NCBI GenBank assembly: GCA_023410595.1
Contig: JAEYPO010000030.1
Coordinates: 1-64,000, forward strand
DNA from: Bacillota bacterium
Lineage (GTDB): Bacteria > Bacillota > Clostridia > Christensenellales > SZUA-584
Length of the DNA stretch: 64,000 nucleotides
Reading direction: 5' to 3'
Under the pieces are notes generated by a model. That model was given only the letters and a program-made list of their open reading frames with translations, was not told the DNA's origin and ran no database searches. The number at the start of each line of letters is the position of its first letter. The stretch's first letter is position 1. The translations under genes were made by a program, and so were the position numbers. This document shows positions 33,701 through 42,388 of this stretch, piece after piece.

Positions 33701-36700
33701 GAGAGCATGGCCGACAGCAAGCAGTACGGCGTGGAACTTGACAGCATCACAGGCAGGATCGCCAGACAGCTTTACCAGTCCGCCAACATCGCCGTGCAAG
33801 GCTTTGAAGCCACGAACCTGCCAGACAGCTTCTTCGATTTGGCGGTTGGCAATGTCCCATTCGGTTCCTACGGCGTCACGGACAAGCGATACGACAAAAA
33901 TCACTTCCTCATCCACGACTACTTCTTCGCCAAAGCACTGGACAAGGTCAGGCCGGGCGGCATCATCGCGTTCATTACGAGCAAAGGGACGCTCGATAAA
34001 AGGAATCCCGCTGTTCGCAAATACATCGCGCAACGCGCAGAGCTCATCGGTGCGATTCGGCTGCCCAATAACGCGTTTACCGCAAACGCCGGTACACAGG
34101 TCACGTCGGACATCATTTTCCTTCAAAAGCGCGACCGATCCATAGATATTGAACCCGAATGGATACACCTCGCCGAAAACGAGGACGGCATACCCGTCAA
34201 CAGTTATTTCATCGAACATCCTGAGATGATGCTGGGGACAATGGCGTATGACGACATGATGTACGGCAACAAGACCGAAACCACCTGTATGCCGTTTGAA
34301 GACGCTGACCTGGCCGAACAGCTTAAGACCGCCATCGGAAACATCCATACGCAGATTACCGATTACGAGCGGAATGAACAGGAAGAAAGCGAAACGGAAT
34401 CCATCCCTGCCGACCCGGATGTACGTAATTTCAGCTTTGCGCTTGTGGACGGCGAGATCTATTATCGTGAAAACAGCCGTATGAACAAGATTGAGCTATC
34501 CGTCACGGCGGGAAACCGCATCCTGGGGATGATCGAACTGCGCGACTGTACGCGGAGGCTCATTGAGTACCAGATGGAGGGCTACCCGGATGAGGTGATC
34601 CATAGCGAACAGCATAACCTGAACGCACTATATGACGCTTTTACAAAAAAATATGGCATGTTGAACTCCCGCGCCAACAACATGGCGTTTTCGGATGACA
34701 GCTCCTACTGCCTGCTCTGCTCGCTTGAGGTCATCGACGAAAATGGCGAATTGGAGCGCAAGGCGGATATGTTCACCAAGCGCACTATCAAGCAGCATAC
34801 CGTTGTGACCTCTGTTGACACGGCGAGCGAAGCGCTGGCGGTGTCCCTTGCGGAAAAAGCCCGTGTGGATCTCCCGTACATGGCAAGTCTGACGGGATTA
34901 TCCGAGGAACAGATTGAAACCGACCTTCAGGGCGTTGTTTTCCGGGATTTCGGGAATTTGGAGCCGGAGCAAGTGTCGCGTGCATTTTTCCAGGCAGAAC
35001 GTTTCCCACTTGTCACCGCGGATGAATATTTATCCGGCAATGTTCGTCAAAAGCTGAAGTTGGTACATTATCTCGCCGGAATCCTGCCTCCCGATCAGAA
35101 GGAAAAAATACAATCAAATATCACGGCGCTGGAGGCTGTACAGCCCCAAGACCTGACCGCGAGTGAAATCGATGTGCGGCTGGGTGCGACATGGCTTCCG
35201 CAGGAGGATATTGAGCAATTCGTACTTGAATTTCTGAAGCCGAGTTATTACGCTAAAGACAGGATAAAAGTTCACTATTCCCCTTACACCGCGTCATGGA
35301 GCATTGAGGGGAAAAAGGCTGATTACGACGGCGTTCTGGCCAACGCTACCTACGGCACCGACCGAATCAACGCCTATCAGATCATCGAACAAACGCTTAA
35401 CCTCAAGGATGTCCGCATCTTCGACAAGAAGATCGACGCCGATGGTAAAGAGATACGCGTTCTGAACCGTAAGGAAACCACGGTTGCACAGCAGAAGCAG
35501 CAGCAGATCAAGGACGCGTTCCGGGAATGGATATGGCAGGATCATGACCGGCGCGAGCGGTTGGTCAGGCTCTATAACGAGAAGTTCAACAGTATTCGCC
35601 CGCGGGAGTATGACGGGAGCCATCTGAAGTTTTCCGGCATCAACCCGGAGATCACGCTGCGGCCGCATCAGGTGAACGCCATCGCCCATATCCTGTATGG
35701 CGGCAACACACTGCTGGCGCACGTCGTTGGTGCCGGGAAGACGTATGAAATGGTCGCGGCGGCCATGGAATCAAAGCGGCTGGGAATATGCCAGAAGAGT
35801 TTGTTTGTTGTGCCAAACCACCTGACGGAGCAGTGGTCCGCCGAGTTCCTGCAACTCTACCCGAGCGCTAATATACTTGTAGCGACGCGCAAGGACTTCG
35901 AGACTCGCAACCGGAAGAAATTTTGCGGGAGGATCGCTACCGGCGACTATGACGCCGTGATCATCGGGCACTCGCAGTTTGAAAAGATACCCATGTCCAT
36001 CGAGCGGCAAAAGGCCACGCTGCAGGAGCAGCTCGACGAGATCGTGGCCGGTATCGCGGACGCCAAAGCCGCTAAAGCGGAACGTTTTTCGGTCAAACAG
36101 CTTGAAAAAACGAAGAAGGCTATTAAGCTTAAGCTCGATAAGCTCAACGATACCAGCCGGAAGGACGATGTGGTGACTTTCGAGGAGCTGGGCGTGGACA
36201 GGCTGTTCGTGGACGAGGCGCATAATTTTAAGAACCTCTTTCTGTTTACGAAGATGCGCAACGTTGCTGGACTGGCTCAAACTGAAGCGCAGAAGTCTTC
36301 AGATCTGTTTATGAAGTGCCGGTATCTGGATGAAACTACAAACGGGCGCGGCGTGGTGTTCGCCACAGGGACGCCTATAAGCAATTCCATGACCGAGCTT
36401 TACACCATGCAGCGATATTTGCAGTACGAGGCGCTGCGCAGCCAGGGCCTGCAGCACTTCGATTGCTGGGCGTCCACATTTGGGGAGACGATTACGTCTA
36501 TCGAGCTTGCGCCGGAGGGTACGGGATATCGGGCAAAGACGCGGTTTGCGCGGTTCTACAATTTGCCGGAGCTGATCAGCATGTTCAAAATGGTGGCCGA
36601 TATCCAGACCGCAGATATGCTGAACCTGCCTGTGCCCGAGGCGGAATACCACAACGTTGTGATCAAGCCAAGCGAGTATCAGCGGGATATGGTAGCGGAG

Positions 36701-38125
36701 CTGGCCGAACGTGCGGAAAAGGTACGTAACGGCATGGTGGACGCGACCGAGGACAACATGCTGAAAATCACCAACGATGGGCGCAAGCTGGCATTGGATC
36801 AGCGGCTGATCAGCGAACTGCTGCCGGATGATGTGGACAGCAAAGTAAGCGCCTGCGTGGAGAACATCTACCGCATGTGGGAAGAAAATAGGAACAAGAG
36901 ACTGACGCAGATGGTGTTCTGCGATCTCTCCACCCCGCATTACGACGGCAGCTTCAACGTATATGACGATATCAAACGAAAACTGGTTGATCTGGGTATA
37001 CCGGAGGACGAGATCGCGTTTATCCATGATGCGAACACGGAAACCAGAAAAAGCGAGCTGTTCGCCAGCGTCCGCAAGGGGCAGATGCGTATCCTTCTGG
37101 GATCCACCTTCAAAATGGGCGCGGGGACGAACGTGCAGAAACGGCTGGTGGCCGAGCATCATCTGGATGTGCCGTGGCGGCCTTCGGATATTGAGCAGCG
37201 CGAAGGCCGGATCATCCGGCAGGGCAACGACAACGATCTGGTGCATGTTTTCAGATATGTCACTGAGAATACCTTCGATTCTTACATGTGGCAGACCATC
37301 GAGAACAAGCAGAAGTTCATCTCCCAGATCATGACGAGCAAAAGCCCTGTGCGGAGCTGCGAGGACATAGACGAAACGGCGCTCTCCTACGCCGAAGTCA
37401 AAGCATTGGCGACAGGCAATCCGTTTATCAAAGAAAAAATGGACTTGGATATCCAGGTGGCGCGGTTGAAGTTGCTGAAAGCGAGCCACTTAAACCAGCG
37501 GTACGCGATGGAAGATAACCTGTGTCGATACTTCCCCTCGCAGATACGGCAGACCGAGGAGCGCATCAGAGGATATGAGCAGGACATCGCGCGTCTGAAG
37601 GAGTTTGCGCCGGAGGATGGACAAAAGTTCTTGCCCATGACGATAGGCGGTATTCGGTATGATGAAAAGGAACTCGCCGGTAAGGCGCTGCTCGAAGCGT
37701 GCAAAGCCAAGACTTCGCCCGACCCGGCTGAAATCGGCGAATACCGCGGATTTCAGCTAAGCCTTTCCTTCGATACGTTCAATAAGGTGTTTCAATTGAC
37801 GATGAAGAACGTACTCAGCTATTCCATCGTTTTGGGAAGCGATGTGTATGGAAACATATTAAGGATCGACAATGCCCTCTCCGGTCTGCCAGATCAGTTA
37901 GGCCGCTGTAGTCGCAACTTGGAAGATCTGCACCGCCAGATGAACGAAGCCCAACTGGAGCTAGATAAGCCGTTTGCACAGGAGCAGGAGTTAAAAGAGA
38001 AATCTGCGCGGTTGGCTGAACTGGACGCATTATTGAACATGGATAAAGGTCAACCGGAAATGCTTGACGGCGAGCCGGAACAGGAGGAGGATATAAAGGA
38101 AAGAAAGTATGATATGATACGCTAA
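30704..38125 (+). CDS. Giant ICE protein: ArdC-like domain, N6-adenine methylase, SNF2 helicase
   Basis: 2473 residues from TTG 30704 (AAAGGAG upstream). Order: N-terminal ArdC-like ssDNA-binding/antirestriction domain (about 1-130); a hydrophilic low-complexity linker (about 260-400) which overlaps tnpV in another frame; accessory ICE domains; an N6-adenine methylase with motif I ILEPACGIGNFFG near 984-996 and GNVPFG near 1048 in the NPPY position; SNF2-type helicase with HVVGAGKTYEM near 1670, FVDEAHNFKN near 1833, and GAGTNVQKR plus REGRIIRQGN near 2140-2172; then a helical tail. Such fusions are a signature of Tn1549-class elements, probably processing and protecting transferred DNA. The gene is on the plus strand with no frame break. 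Confidence 0.88.
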   Translation: MATKLQRISELMEQTIKQVTDTPNEWTDFLKTATRLYKYPFQEQILIYAQRPDAIACASIEFWNTHMRRWVNRGAKGIALIDDSTGKIILKHVFNVSDTHSLDHIPFRLWKMKKTYQDQVIEELSHQFGDTDESSIVFENQLIDIIRNAVQDNVADYLSEMLNARDGSYLADLDEINVDAVFKEAMTDSISYMVFSRLGLDTKTYLPDDLFKDIFNFNTFDTVMQLGCAASDISEMVLRQIECTVRSIEKQERDRLAKPDRMTDNIGKDENERSGEHGDHIHAAGRLPDTQSDAERTGDAAHREIRNAEEDVSEGAPERDIRGAAPVGEAGQPLGGYRPDGERTGGNGNGADGESSGRDGSAKSPRPDEMDGAYEHDQASSRGSGAPRPHLQLTLFPTTEEQIEAIEQAEEEKTSAFSISQAEIDEVLTDGSGVADGKYRIYLYFLEPHTLQERIAFLRQEYGIGGRSNAFKDIPHGWENHGGKGIKLTKGSLLSPDAEIMLTWSRAAKRIGELINAGRYLSDAEKAQLPVYQEEQQAHEALRKAADAMTDTRRNADYHYALGDTVYFGTSEYTLLGFDDETVTLNDEKYPLLTKEMPLAEFERRIRENPLNNGLIAREGVPKEAEPAGKKGEIPINEELPDTLPSGAQTEEPDSDEDAAIDAEAERAINAHVAEFGADGWRAFPGNAPDNDITETAIDEALQEWNGDIKSKHTVVRYMREHAYDEETADFLRAEYGDDLPAFPVTEEGVALDLPWTRVQRRIVQLIQQHCFYTQEEQENLDDVDPVAIRERLEQAGIVNGVVVDQEAIDNDPFIRQVSADATRQKSLQENDASANNIGKPKQQKHSGVSYPGEIIPVKEHIAQTKLDFRITDDALGHGGAKTKYGFNVTAIRTLQAIEAENRLATAEEQEILSKYVGWGGIPQAFDETNSSWSDEYDGLKQLLTEEEYTSARESTLNAHYTSPIVIKAIYQAIENMGFETGNILEPACGIGNFFGLVPESMADSKQYGVELDSITGRIARQLYQSANIAVQGFEATNLPDSFFDLAVGNVPFGSYGVTDKRYDKNHFLIHDYFFAKALDKVRPGGIIAFITSKGTLDKRNPAVRKYIAQRAELIGAIRLPNNAFTANAGTQVTSDIIFLQKRDRSIDIEPEWIHLAENEDGIPVNSYFIEHPEMMLGTMAYDDMMYGNKTETTCMPFEDADLAEQLKTAIGNIHTQITDYERNEQEESETESIPADPDVRNFSFALVDGEIYYRENSRMNKIELSVTAGNRILGMIELRDCTRRLIEYQMEGYPDEVIHSEQHNLNALYDAFTKKYGMLNSRANNMAFSDDSSYCLLCSLEVIDENGELERKADMFTKRTIKQHTVVTSVDTASEALAVSLAEKARVDLPYMASLTGLSEEQIETDLQGVVFRDFGNLEPEQVSRAFFQAERFPLVTADEYLSGNVRQKLKLVHYLAGILPPDQKEKIQSNITALEAVQPQDLTASEIDVRLGATWLPQEDIEQFVLEFLKPSYYAKDRIKVHYSPYTASWSIEGKKADYDGVLANATYGTDRINAYQIIEQTLNLKDVRIFDKKIDADGKEIRVLNRKETTVAQQKQQQIKDAFREWIWQDHDRRERLVRLYNEKFNSIRPREYDGSHLKFSGINPEITLRPHQVNAIAHILYGGNTLLAHVVGAGKTYEMVAAAMESKRLGICQKSLFVVPNHLTEQWSAEFLQLYPSANILVATRKDFETRNRKKFCGRIATGDYDAVIIGHSQFEKIPMSIERQKATLQEQLDEIVAGIADAKAAKAERFSVKQLEKTKKAIKLKLDKLNDTSRKDDVVTFEELGVDRLFVDEAHNFKNLFLFTKMRNVAGLAQTEAQKSSDLFMKCRYLDETTNGRGVVFATGTPISNSMTELYTMQRYLQYEALRSQGLQHFDCWASTFGETITSIELAPEGTGYRAKTRFARFYNLPELISMFKMVADIQTADMLNLPVPEAEYHNVVIKPSEYQRDMVAELAERAEKVRNGMVDATEDNMLKITNDGRKLALDQRLISELLPDDVDSKVSACVENIYRMWEENRNKRLTQMVFCDLSTPHYDGSFNVYDDIKRKLVDLGIPEDEIAFIHDANTETRKSELFASVRKGQMRILLGSTFKMGAGTNVQKRLVAEHHLDVPWRPSDIEQREGRIIRQGNDNDLVHVFRYVTENTFDSYMWQTIENKQKFISQIMTSKSPVRSCEDIDETALSYAEVKALATGNPFIKEKMDLDIQVARLKLLKASHLNQRYAMEDNLCRYFPSQIRQTEERIRGYEQDIARLKEFAPEDGQKFLPMTIGGIRYDEKELAGKALLEACKAKTSPDPAEIGEYRGFQLSLSFDTFNKVFQLTMKNVLSYSIVLGSDVYGNILRIDNALSGLPDQLGRCSRNLEDLHRQMNEAQLELDKPFAQEQELKEKSARLAELDALLNMDKGQPEMLDGEPEQEEDIKERKYDMIR
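31533..31883 (+). CDS. TnpV-family protein nested in another frame of the helicase gene
   Basis: Entirely inside the 30704-38125 gene but in another frame. ATG 31533 lies 8 bases after AAAGGAG (31518-31524). The 116 residues read MEITYTRQGDYLIPNLTLNE, then IGKYGMLRKTFLKEHRKGTY, and end in the region VTEALKAQDPMKWTGLMNMI, which I recognise as transposon-encoded TnpV (function unknown, common in Clostridia mobile elements). The host frame at this point codes only a disordered, low-complexity linker, which would allow dual coding. The real ribosome site and recognisable protein make this more than a shadow frame. Confidence 0.72.
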   Translation: MEITYTRQGDYLIPNLTLNEPETRPIGKYGMLRKTFLKEHRKGTYAGLLLSEKLDSHLADIDQTAREQVETAMVRMAKAQGVTEALKAQDPMKWTGLMNMIKLQAEEAVLRDLIYS

Positions 38126-38200
38126 ATCGACAGCTTTGATATGGCTCACATGTATGGATACACTATATGACAGGAATATTCCTGGAAGGAGCGGTTTTCT

Positions 38201-38512
38201 ATGGAGCCTGTAAAATCTGATTGGATCAACAACCGGTATTCGGAAATCGAAAACGAAGTGGCCGCAAAGCTGCGCGAGGACGAACAGTTTATGATGCTCC
38301 GGCAGCAGCGCGATCAGCTGATGGAGAAACATCCTTGCATATTACAGCTGCTTGAAGGCAAAGGAGCGATCTCGATCAGCGAAGAAGAACACGCCGCATT
38401 TTTACAGTACATTGTGCTGCAGATCGAAGAAGAAAACATGGAGCGCAAAGAAATCTATTGCTTCGGGCATGCAGATTGCATCGCTTATCTTAAACGAGTT
38501 GGCGCTTTGTAA
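38201..38512 (+). CDS. Hypothetical ICE protein, 103 residues
   Basis: ATG 38201 with GGAAGGAG upstream. Hydrophilic, helical, with a coiled-coil-like part (NEVAAKLREDEQFMMLRQQR) and a C-terminal segment EIYCFGHADCIAYLKRVGAL. No catalytic motif is seen. Small proteins of this appearance regularly follow the large SNF2 protein in Tn1549-class elements; function unknown. A leader-type terminator follows before the primase-like gene. Confidence 0.65.
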   Translation: MEPVKSDWINNRYSEIENEVAAKLREDEQFMMLRQQRDQLMEKHPCILQLLEGKGAISISEEEHAAFLQYIVLQIEEENMERKEIYCFGHADCIAYLKRVGAL

Positions 38513-38534
38513 CAGTCAGAAGCAGAACTTTTAA

Positions 38535-38562
38535 GGCATCGGAATTATCCGGTGTCTTTTTT
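38535..38562 (+). terminator. Terminator before the TOPRIM gene
   Basis: GGCATCGG (38535-38542) pairs with CCGGTGTC (38549-38556) through two G-U pairs, then seven T. The GGGAG ribosome site of the next gene follows about 7 bases after the T-run. Confidence 0.7.
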
Positions 38563-38580
38563 TGCCCAAGGGAGATGGTT

Positions 38581-39555
38581 ATGAATCAAATCGTGCAACA
38601 GAGATATGTAACAAAAGAACAAATCGAACGCGCAAAGCAAATGGACCTGCTCACCTATCTTCAAGCATATGAACCGGATGAGCTGGTGCGGATCGGTCCG
38701 GACGTTTACACCACACGCGCACATGACAGCCTGAAGATATCCAACGGCAAATGGTGCTGGTGGTCTCATGGCATCGGCGGAAGAAGCGTACTGGACTACC
38801 TCATCAAGGTGCGCGGTATGGAATTCGTGGAGGCCGTTCAGCATCTGTGTGGCTGCATGCGATATACTCCTTCCCCGCCTGTCTATACAGTGAAACCATC
38901 GCCCAAGCCGCCGTTCATACTCCCGAAACCGTATGTCAACAACGACCGTGTCTTGAGATATCTTATAGGGCGCGGGATAGACCCGGAGATACTGGCGTAC
39001 TGCGTTAAGACCGGGCGGCTATATGAAGACGAGCGCCACAACTGTGTATTTGTGGGCTTTGACAGTGGCGGTAAACCCAGGTACGCCATGCTGCGCAGTT
39101 CCAGCCCCACTTCTTTATTTCTTCAGGAGGCCGATGGCAGCGACAAGCGGTATGCCTTTGCCCTGCCGTTTCAACCGGCATCGGAAACGATACATTTATT
39201 TGAAAGCGCCATAGACTTGCTTTCGTTTGCCACGCTGCGAAGGAATGAATGGCGGGATTTCAATTACCTATCATTGTCTGGTATCTATCAACCGCGCAAA
39301 ACATTATCTGAAACGCCGCTGCCCGTCGCGCTTGCGCAGTATCTGAAAGACCACCCGAATACAAACCATGTTGCCCTGTGTCTTGATAACGACGATGCGG
39401 GAAGGTTGGCCGCGCGAACGATATGCGCTCTGCTGCCGGGCCATTACGCCACGGAAATGCTGCTCCCCGAAAAAGGCAAAGACTACAACCGGCAGCTCCA
39501 GATAGAAAAAGGAATATCTCCCGCCGTCAGGATGCGCGGCGAACCCGAAAGATAA
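38581..39555 (+). CDS. DUF3991/TOPRIM primase-like protein
   Basis: 324 residues starting at ATG 38581 (GGGAGATGG upstream; ATG 38575 overlaps the ribosome site). The N-terminal part carries a DUF3991-like zinc-less primase region (SHGIGGRSVLDYLIKVRGME), and the C-terminal half a TOPRIM domain: ETIHLFESAIDLLSFA with the Glu and NHVALCLDNDDAGR with the D-x-D. Related proteins in mobile elements prime replication of transferred single strands. The classical primase zinc finger is absent, so activity is inferred. Confidence 0.8.
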   Translation: MNQIVQQRYVTKEQIERAKQMDLLTYLQAYEPDELVRIGPDVYTTRAHDSLKISNGKWCWWSHGIGGRSVLDYLIKVRGMEFVEAVQHLCGCMRYTPSPPVYTVKPSPKPPFILPKPYVNNDRVLRYLIGRGIDPEILAYCVKTGRLYEDERHNCVFVGFDSGGKPRYAMLRSSSPTSLFLQEADGSDKRYAFALPFQPASETIHLFESAIDLLSFATLRRNEWRDFNYLSLSGIYQPRKTLSETPLPVALAQYLKDHPNTNHVALCLDNDDAGRLAARTICALLPGHYATEMLLPEKGKDYNRQLQIEKGISPAVRMRGEPER

Positions 39556-39588
39556 CACAACAAATATCTAATTTAAGGAGGATTCTAA

Positions 39589-40374
39589 ATGAACGTTTTG
39601 GTTGTTGAACCCATGAGGAAGCCTTATCTGAAGGACATCGATCCCGGCCTGAATTCATTACAGCAGGAAGTAGGCGGATATATCGAGGCGATATACCCGT
39701 ATGAGGAGCCGGTAGGACTGGTCTGCAACGAGGAAGGCAAGCTGGAAGGGCTACCGCTCAACCGCGCCATCTATGGCGAAAACGGCGAAATGGTAGATAT
39801 CATCGCCGGAGCCTTTCTCATCGTCGGCCTAAGCGAGGATAACTTCGCGGAACTACCTAATGAATTGGCCGAAAAATACACAAAGCTCTTTGAGTCGCCC
39901 GAGGTATTCTATTCGGCGAATGGGCAGATACATGCGCAGAAGGTGGAACCGGAACCTATGCCGGAAAAATCAGCACATCAGGATATGGTGGAACCAACCG
40001 ATACCACATCACTGCGGAAGTTTTCGATCTATCAGCTTAAAGGCTTGGATGAACTGCATGATATACGGTTTGAGCCCTATGAATATCTGCAACAGAACGA
40101 CCTTTCATGCGACGTGCGCAATTATGACCTGGTGTATTCCGGCCACATGCGTCCGAATGAAACGCTGGAGAACCTGTTTTACAAATACAATATGGAGCGC
40201 CCGGAGGATTTCAAAGGGCATTCCCTGTCGGTGAGCGACGTAATCGTCGTCCGGGAACGCAGCAAAAGCACCGCGTATTATGTTGACAGCTTCGGCTTCA
40301 AGCAGCTGGATCGCTTTGAAAAAAGCCGTACGAGAACGCCGGAGAGCCGTGAGGCGCGTGACTTCGAGAGATGA
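39589..40374 (+). CDS. DUF3846 / YodL-like domain protein
   Basis: 261 residues, ATG behind AAGGAGG. The N-terminal domain (VLVVEPMRKPYLKDI to VGLSEDNFAELP, about 1-90) resembles DUF3846. A linker with charged residues follows, then a C-terminal YodL-like domain from about 145 (FSIYQLKGLDELHDIRFEPY, then YSGHMRPNETLENLFYKYN and LSVSDVIVV). Such domains are widespread in conjugative elements and their roles are unknown; proximity to mob genes suggests DNA processing or antirestriction. The stop is 53 bases before the oriT candidate. Confidence 0.75.
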   Translation: MNVLVVEPMRKPYLKDIDPGLNSLQQEVGGYIEAIYPYEEPVGLVCNEEGKLEGLPLNRAIYGENGEMVDIIAGAFLIVGLSEDNFAELPNELAEKYTKLFESPEVFYSANGQIHAQKVEPEPMPEKSAHQDMVEPTDTTSLRKFSIYQLKGLDELHDIRFEPYEYLQQNDLSCDVRNYDLVYSGHMRPNETLENLFYKYNMERPEDFKGHSLSVSDVIVVRERSKSTAYYVDSFGFKQLDRFEKSRTRTPESREARDFER

Positions 40375-40424
40375 TTTCTTTCCCGGCAGGTATGTCAGTG
40401 GAAGCTCTGCCGTCTACTACCAAG

Positions 40425-40480
40425 CACTGAATTTGTGTGACCACAAATTCGCTTGTAAGGGCGTTCCCTTAAACCCCGTA
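40425..40480 (+). other. Candidate origin of transfer (oriT)
   Basis: Directly upstream of mobC and the relaxase: a perfect inverted repeat GAATTTGTG (40429-40437) / CACAAATTC (40442-40450), then GCTTGTAAGGGCG and a second small inverted repeat TAAGGG/CCCTTA (40456-40471). An inverted repeat followed within about 10 bases by a TAAG-GGCG-type sequence is the pattern of MOBP/MOBQ nick regions (compare TAAGTGCGCCCT). The exact nick is not determined. Confidence 0.55.
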
Positions 40481-40498
40481 ACAAAGGAGGTGGTTTCC

Positions 40499-40825
40499 AT
40501 GAGGAAACGCGCGCACCGCATATGGGCGCACCTGTCCAATGACGAATATGAAGCATTCCGTTGCTGTGTCAAAAAGTCAGGTATGTCGCAGGAGGCATAT
40601 TTGCGCGCCCTCATCAAAGGCCGCATTCCGAGAGAGCCGCCGCCAGCCGACTATTACGCCATGATGAAGGAGCTGCGCGCCATCGGCAACCGTATCAACC
40701 AAATCGCTGCCAGAGCCAATGCCATCGGGTTCATCAACGCCGAGCAATATGAGAAGGATGCGTGCGAATTGCACGAGGCTATTCTTCGGATACAGGCGTC
40801 GGTCGTGCTGCCTGAGAGGATATAA
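40499..40825 (+). CDS. mobC: MobC-like relaxosome accessory protein
   Basis: 108 residues, ATG 40499 behind AAAGGAGGTGG. N-terminal ribbon-helix-helix-like part (RIWAHLSNDEYEAFRCCVKK, SGMSQEAYLRALI) and a C-terminal conserved block typical of MobC: ELRAIGNRINQIAARANAIG. It should bind oriT and help the relaxase nick. The open frame extends upstream to 40280, overlapping the previous gene and oriT, but the ribosome site fixes the start. The relaxase begins one base after its stop. Confidence 0.88.
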   Translation: MRKRAHRIWAHLSNDEYEAFRCCVKKSGMSQEAYLRALIKGRIPREPPPADYYAMMKELRAIGNRINQIAARANAIGFINAEQYEKDACELHEAILRIQASVVLPERI

Positions 40826-40826
40826 C

Positions 40827-42236
40827 ATGGCGACTACAAAAATATGGGACGTACGCGGTTGGATAGGCAAGGTCATTCTGTATGCGGAGAACCCGGAAAA
40901 GACGGAAAACCGCGAGTGGAGCGCCGCTGAGCGCGAAGGGATGCAGGACATCATGGAATACGCCATGCAGGAAGCGAGCGAACGCGGTCTGATCGATGTG
41001 CTAGAATATGCGGCTGCGGATTACAAGACGGAGCAAAGGCATTTCGTGTCAGGTATCAACTGCAACGTGGAAATCGCGCGGCAACAGATGATACTGACCA
41101 AAAAGCAATGGGACAAGGAGGGCGGCATCGTCGCCTACCACGGGTATCAGAGCTTCGCGCCGGGCGAGGTCACGCCGGAGGCTGCGCACCGCATTGGCGT
41201 GGCGCTGGCCGAAAAGCTGTGGGGCGACCGCTTTGAGGTGATCGTAGCCACCCACCTGAATACCAAGTGTGTTCACAACCATTTTGTCATCAACTCTGTC
41301 TCCTTCAAAGACGGCCACCGGTATTACGATAACAAAGCGAGCTACGCGCTTATGCGCCGCACCTCCGACGACCTGTGCCGCGAAAACGCCCTTTCGGTCA
41401 TCACGGATTACAGGGGACGGGCCAGGCATTACGCAGAGTGGAAGGCCGAAAACGCCGGGCAACCCACCTGGCGCAGCGCTATCCGAGAGGATGTGGATCA
41501 GGCCGTCATGGTATCCATGAGCTTTCAGGCGTTCATCCGAAGCCTGAAGGAAAAGGGTTACGAGGTCGGCACAGGCGGCAAATACATAAAAGTCCGTCCC
41601 CCGGGCAAGGAACGGTTTGTACGGCTCCGCTCGCTTGGGGACAACTACACGGAGGAGGCCATACGCCAGCACCTTCTCCGACAGAGGATGCCCGAGCACC
41701 CACTCAAGCCGGAACCGCCCAAAGTGAAGCGTGTCAAAGTGTACGGCAATTTCACGCTTTCCCACGTCACATGGAAAGGACTTCGCGCCCTGTACTTCCG
41801 TTATCTATATCAGCTCCGCAGGGCGCAGCGCCAGCCGTCAGGCCAGGCGCATTTTTTATTACGCGAAGATTTACGATTGATGGATGCTATAACCGAGCAC
41901 GCGAAATTCCTGCATCGGCACGGTATCGACAGTGACGAGCAACTCACAAGCTTCCGCGCGGATGCGGAGCGGCAGATCGCTGTCCTGACCGCCAAGCGCA
42001 AAGCGCTTTCGGATGAGAAGCGCCGCACATCCGTCCCGAAGGAACACCGGGCGCAACTCGGGGTGCAGATCAGTGCCCTATCGGCGCAGCTTAAACCGCT
42101 CAGGCGAGATGTGAAGTTGTGCGACGATATTCTGAAACGTTCTGTGGTGATTGCGGAAAAGCTGGAGCAGATGACCCAACAGAAGCAAGGCAATAAAGAA
42201 CGTGGAATGATTGATAGAAATGAACCTGTCCACTGA
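40827..42236 (+). CDS. MOBP-type relaxase (VirD2/MobA-like)
   Basis: Nicks oriT, stays covalently bound to the 5' end through a Tyr and is guided to the coupling protein. 469 residues. The metal-binding His triad is plain: H143 in VATHLNTKCVHNHFVINS with H150 and H152 (HxxxxxxHxH). The N-terminal Tyr candidates include those near VILYAENPEK and LEYAAADY. The C-terminal half is basic and helical. ATG 40827 is one base after mobC. It is followed by the AT-rich YaaC-like cargo gene rather than the next transfer gene. Confidence 0.9.
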   Translation: MATTKIWDVRGWIGKVILYAENPEKTENREWSAAEREGMQDIMEYAMQEASERGLIDVLEYAAADYKTEQRHFVSGINCNVEIARQQMILTKKQWDKEGGIVAYHGYQSFAPGEVTPEAAHRIGVALAEKLWGDRFEVIVATHLNTKCVHNHFVINSVSFKDGHRYYDNKASYALMRRTSDDLCRENALSVITDYRGRARHYAEWKAENAGQPTWRSAIREDVDQAVMVSMSFQAFIRSLKEKGYEVGTGGKYIKVRPPGKERFVRLRSLGDNYTEEAIRQHLLRQRMPEHPLKPEPPKVKRVKVYGNFTLSHVTWKGLRALYFRYLYQLRRAQRQPSGQAHFLLREDLRLMDAITEHAKFLHRHGIDSDEQLTSFRADAERQIAVLTAKRKALSDEKRRTSVPKEHRAQLGVQISALSAQLKPLRRDVKLCDDILKRSVVIAEKLEQMTQQKQGNKERGMIDRNEPVH

Positions 42237-42388
42237 TAATTGCATTCATACTTTTAAATTATATCAAGGGTTTTGGTATATTGTGTCGAATTATTTACTG
42301 TTGCTATTATGCCTATTCTGAACCCAACGCATTATAATCAAAGCAATTGCAAAGTAGTGATAAGATTAGATTGTTAGGGAGCAAGCCA

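Noticed and set aside
36299..37489. 396-codon minus-strand frame opposite the SNF2 domain
   Set aside because: Antisense shadow of conserved helicase motifs; His/Arg-rich composition without any family signature.
41049..41765. 238-codon minus-strand frame opposite the relaxase
   Set aside because: Antisense to the relaxase catalytic region; no ribosome site or recognisable motif.
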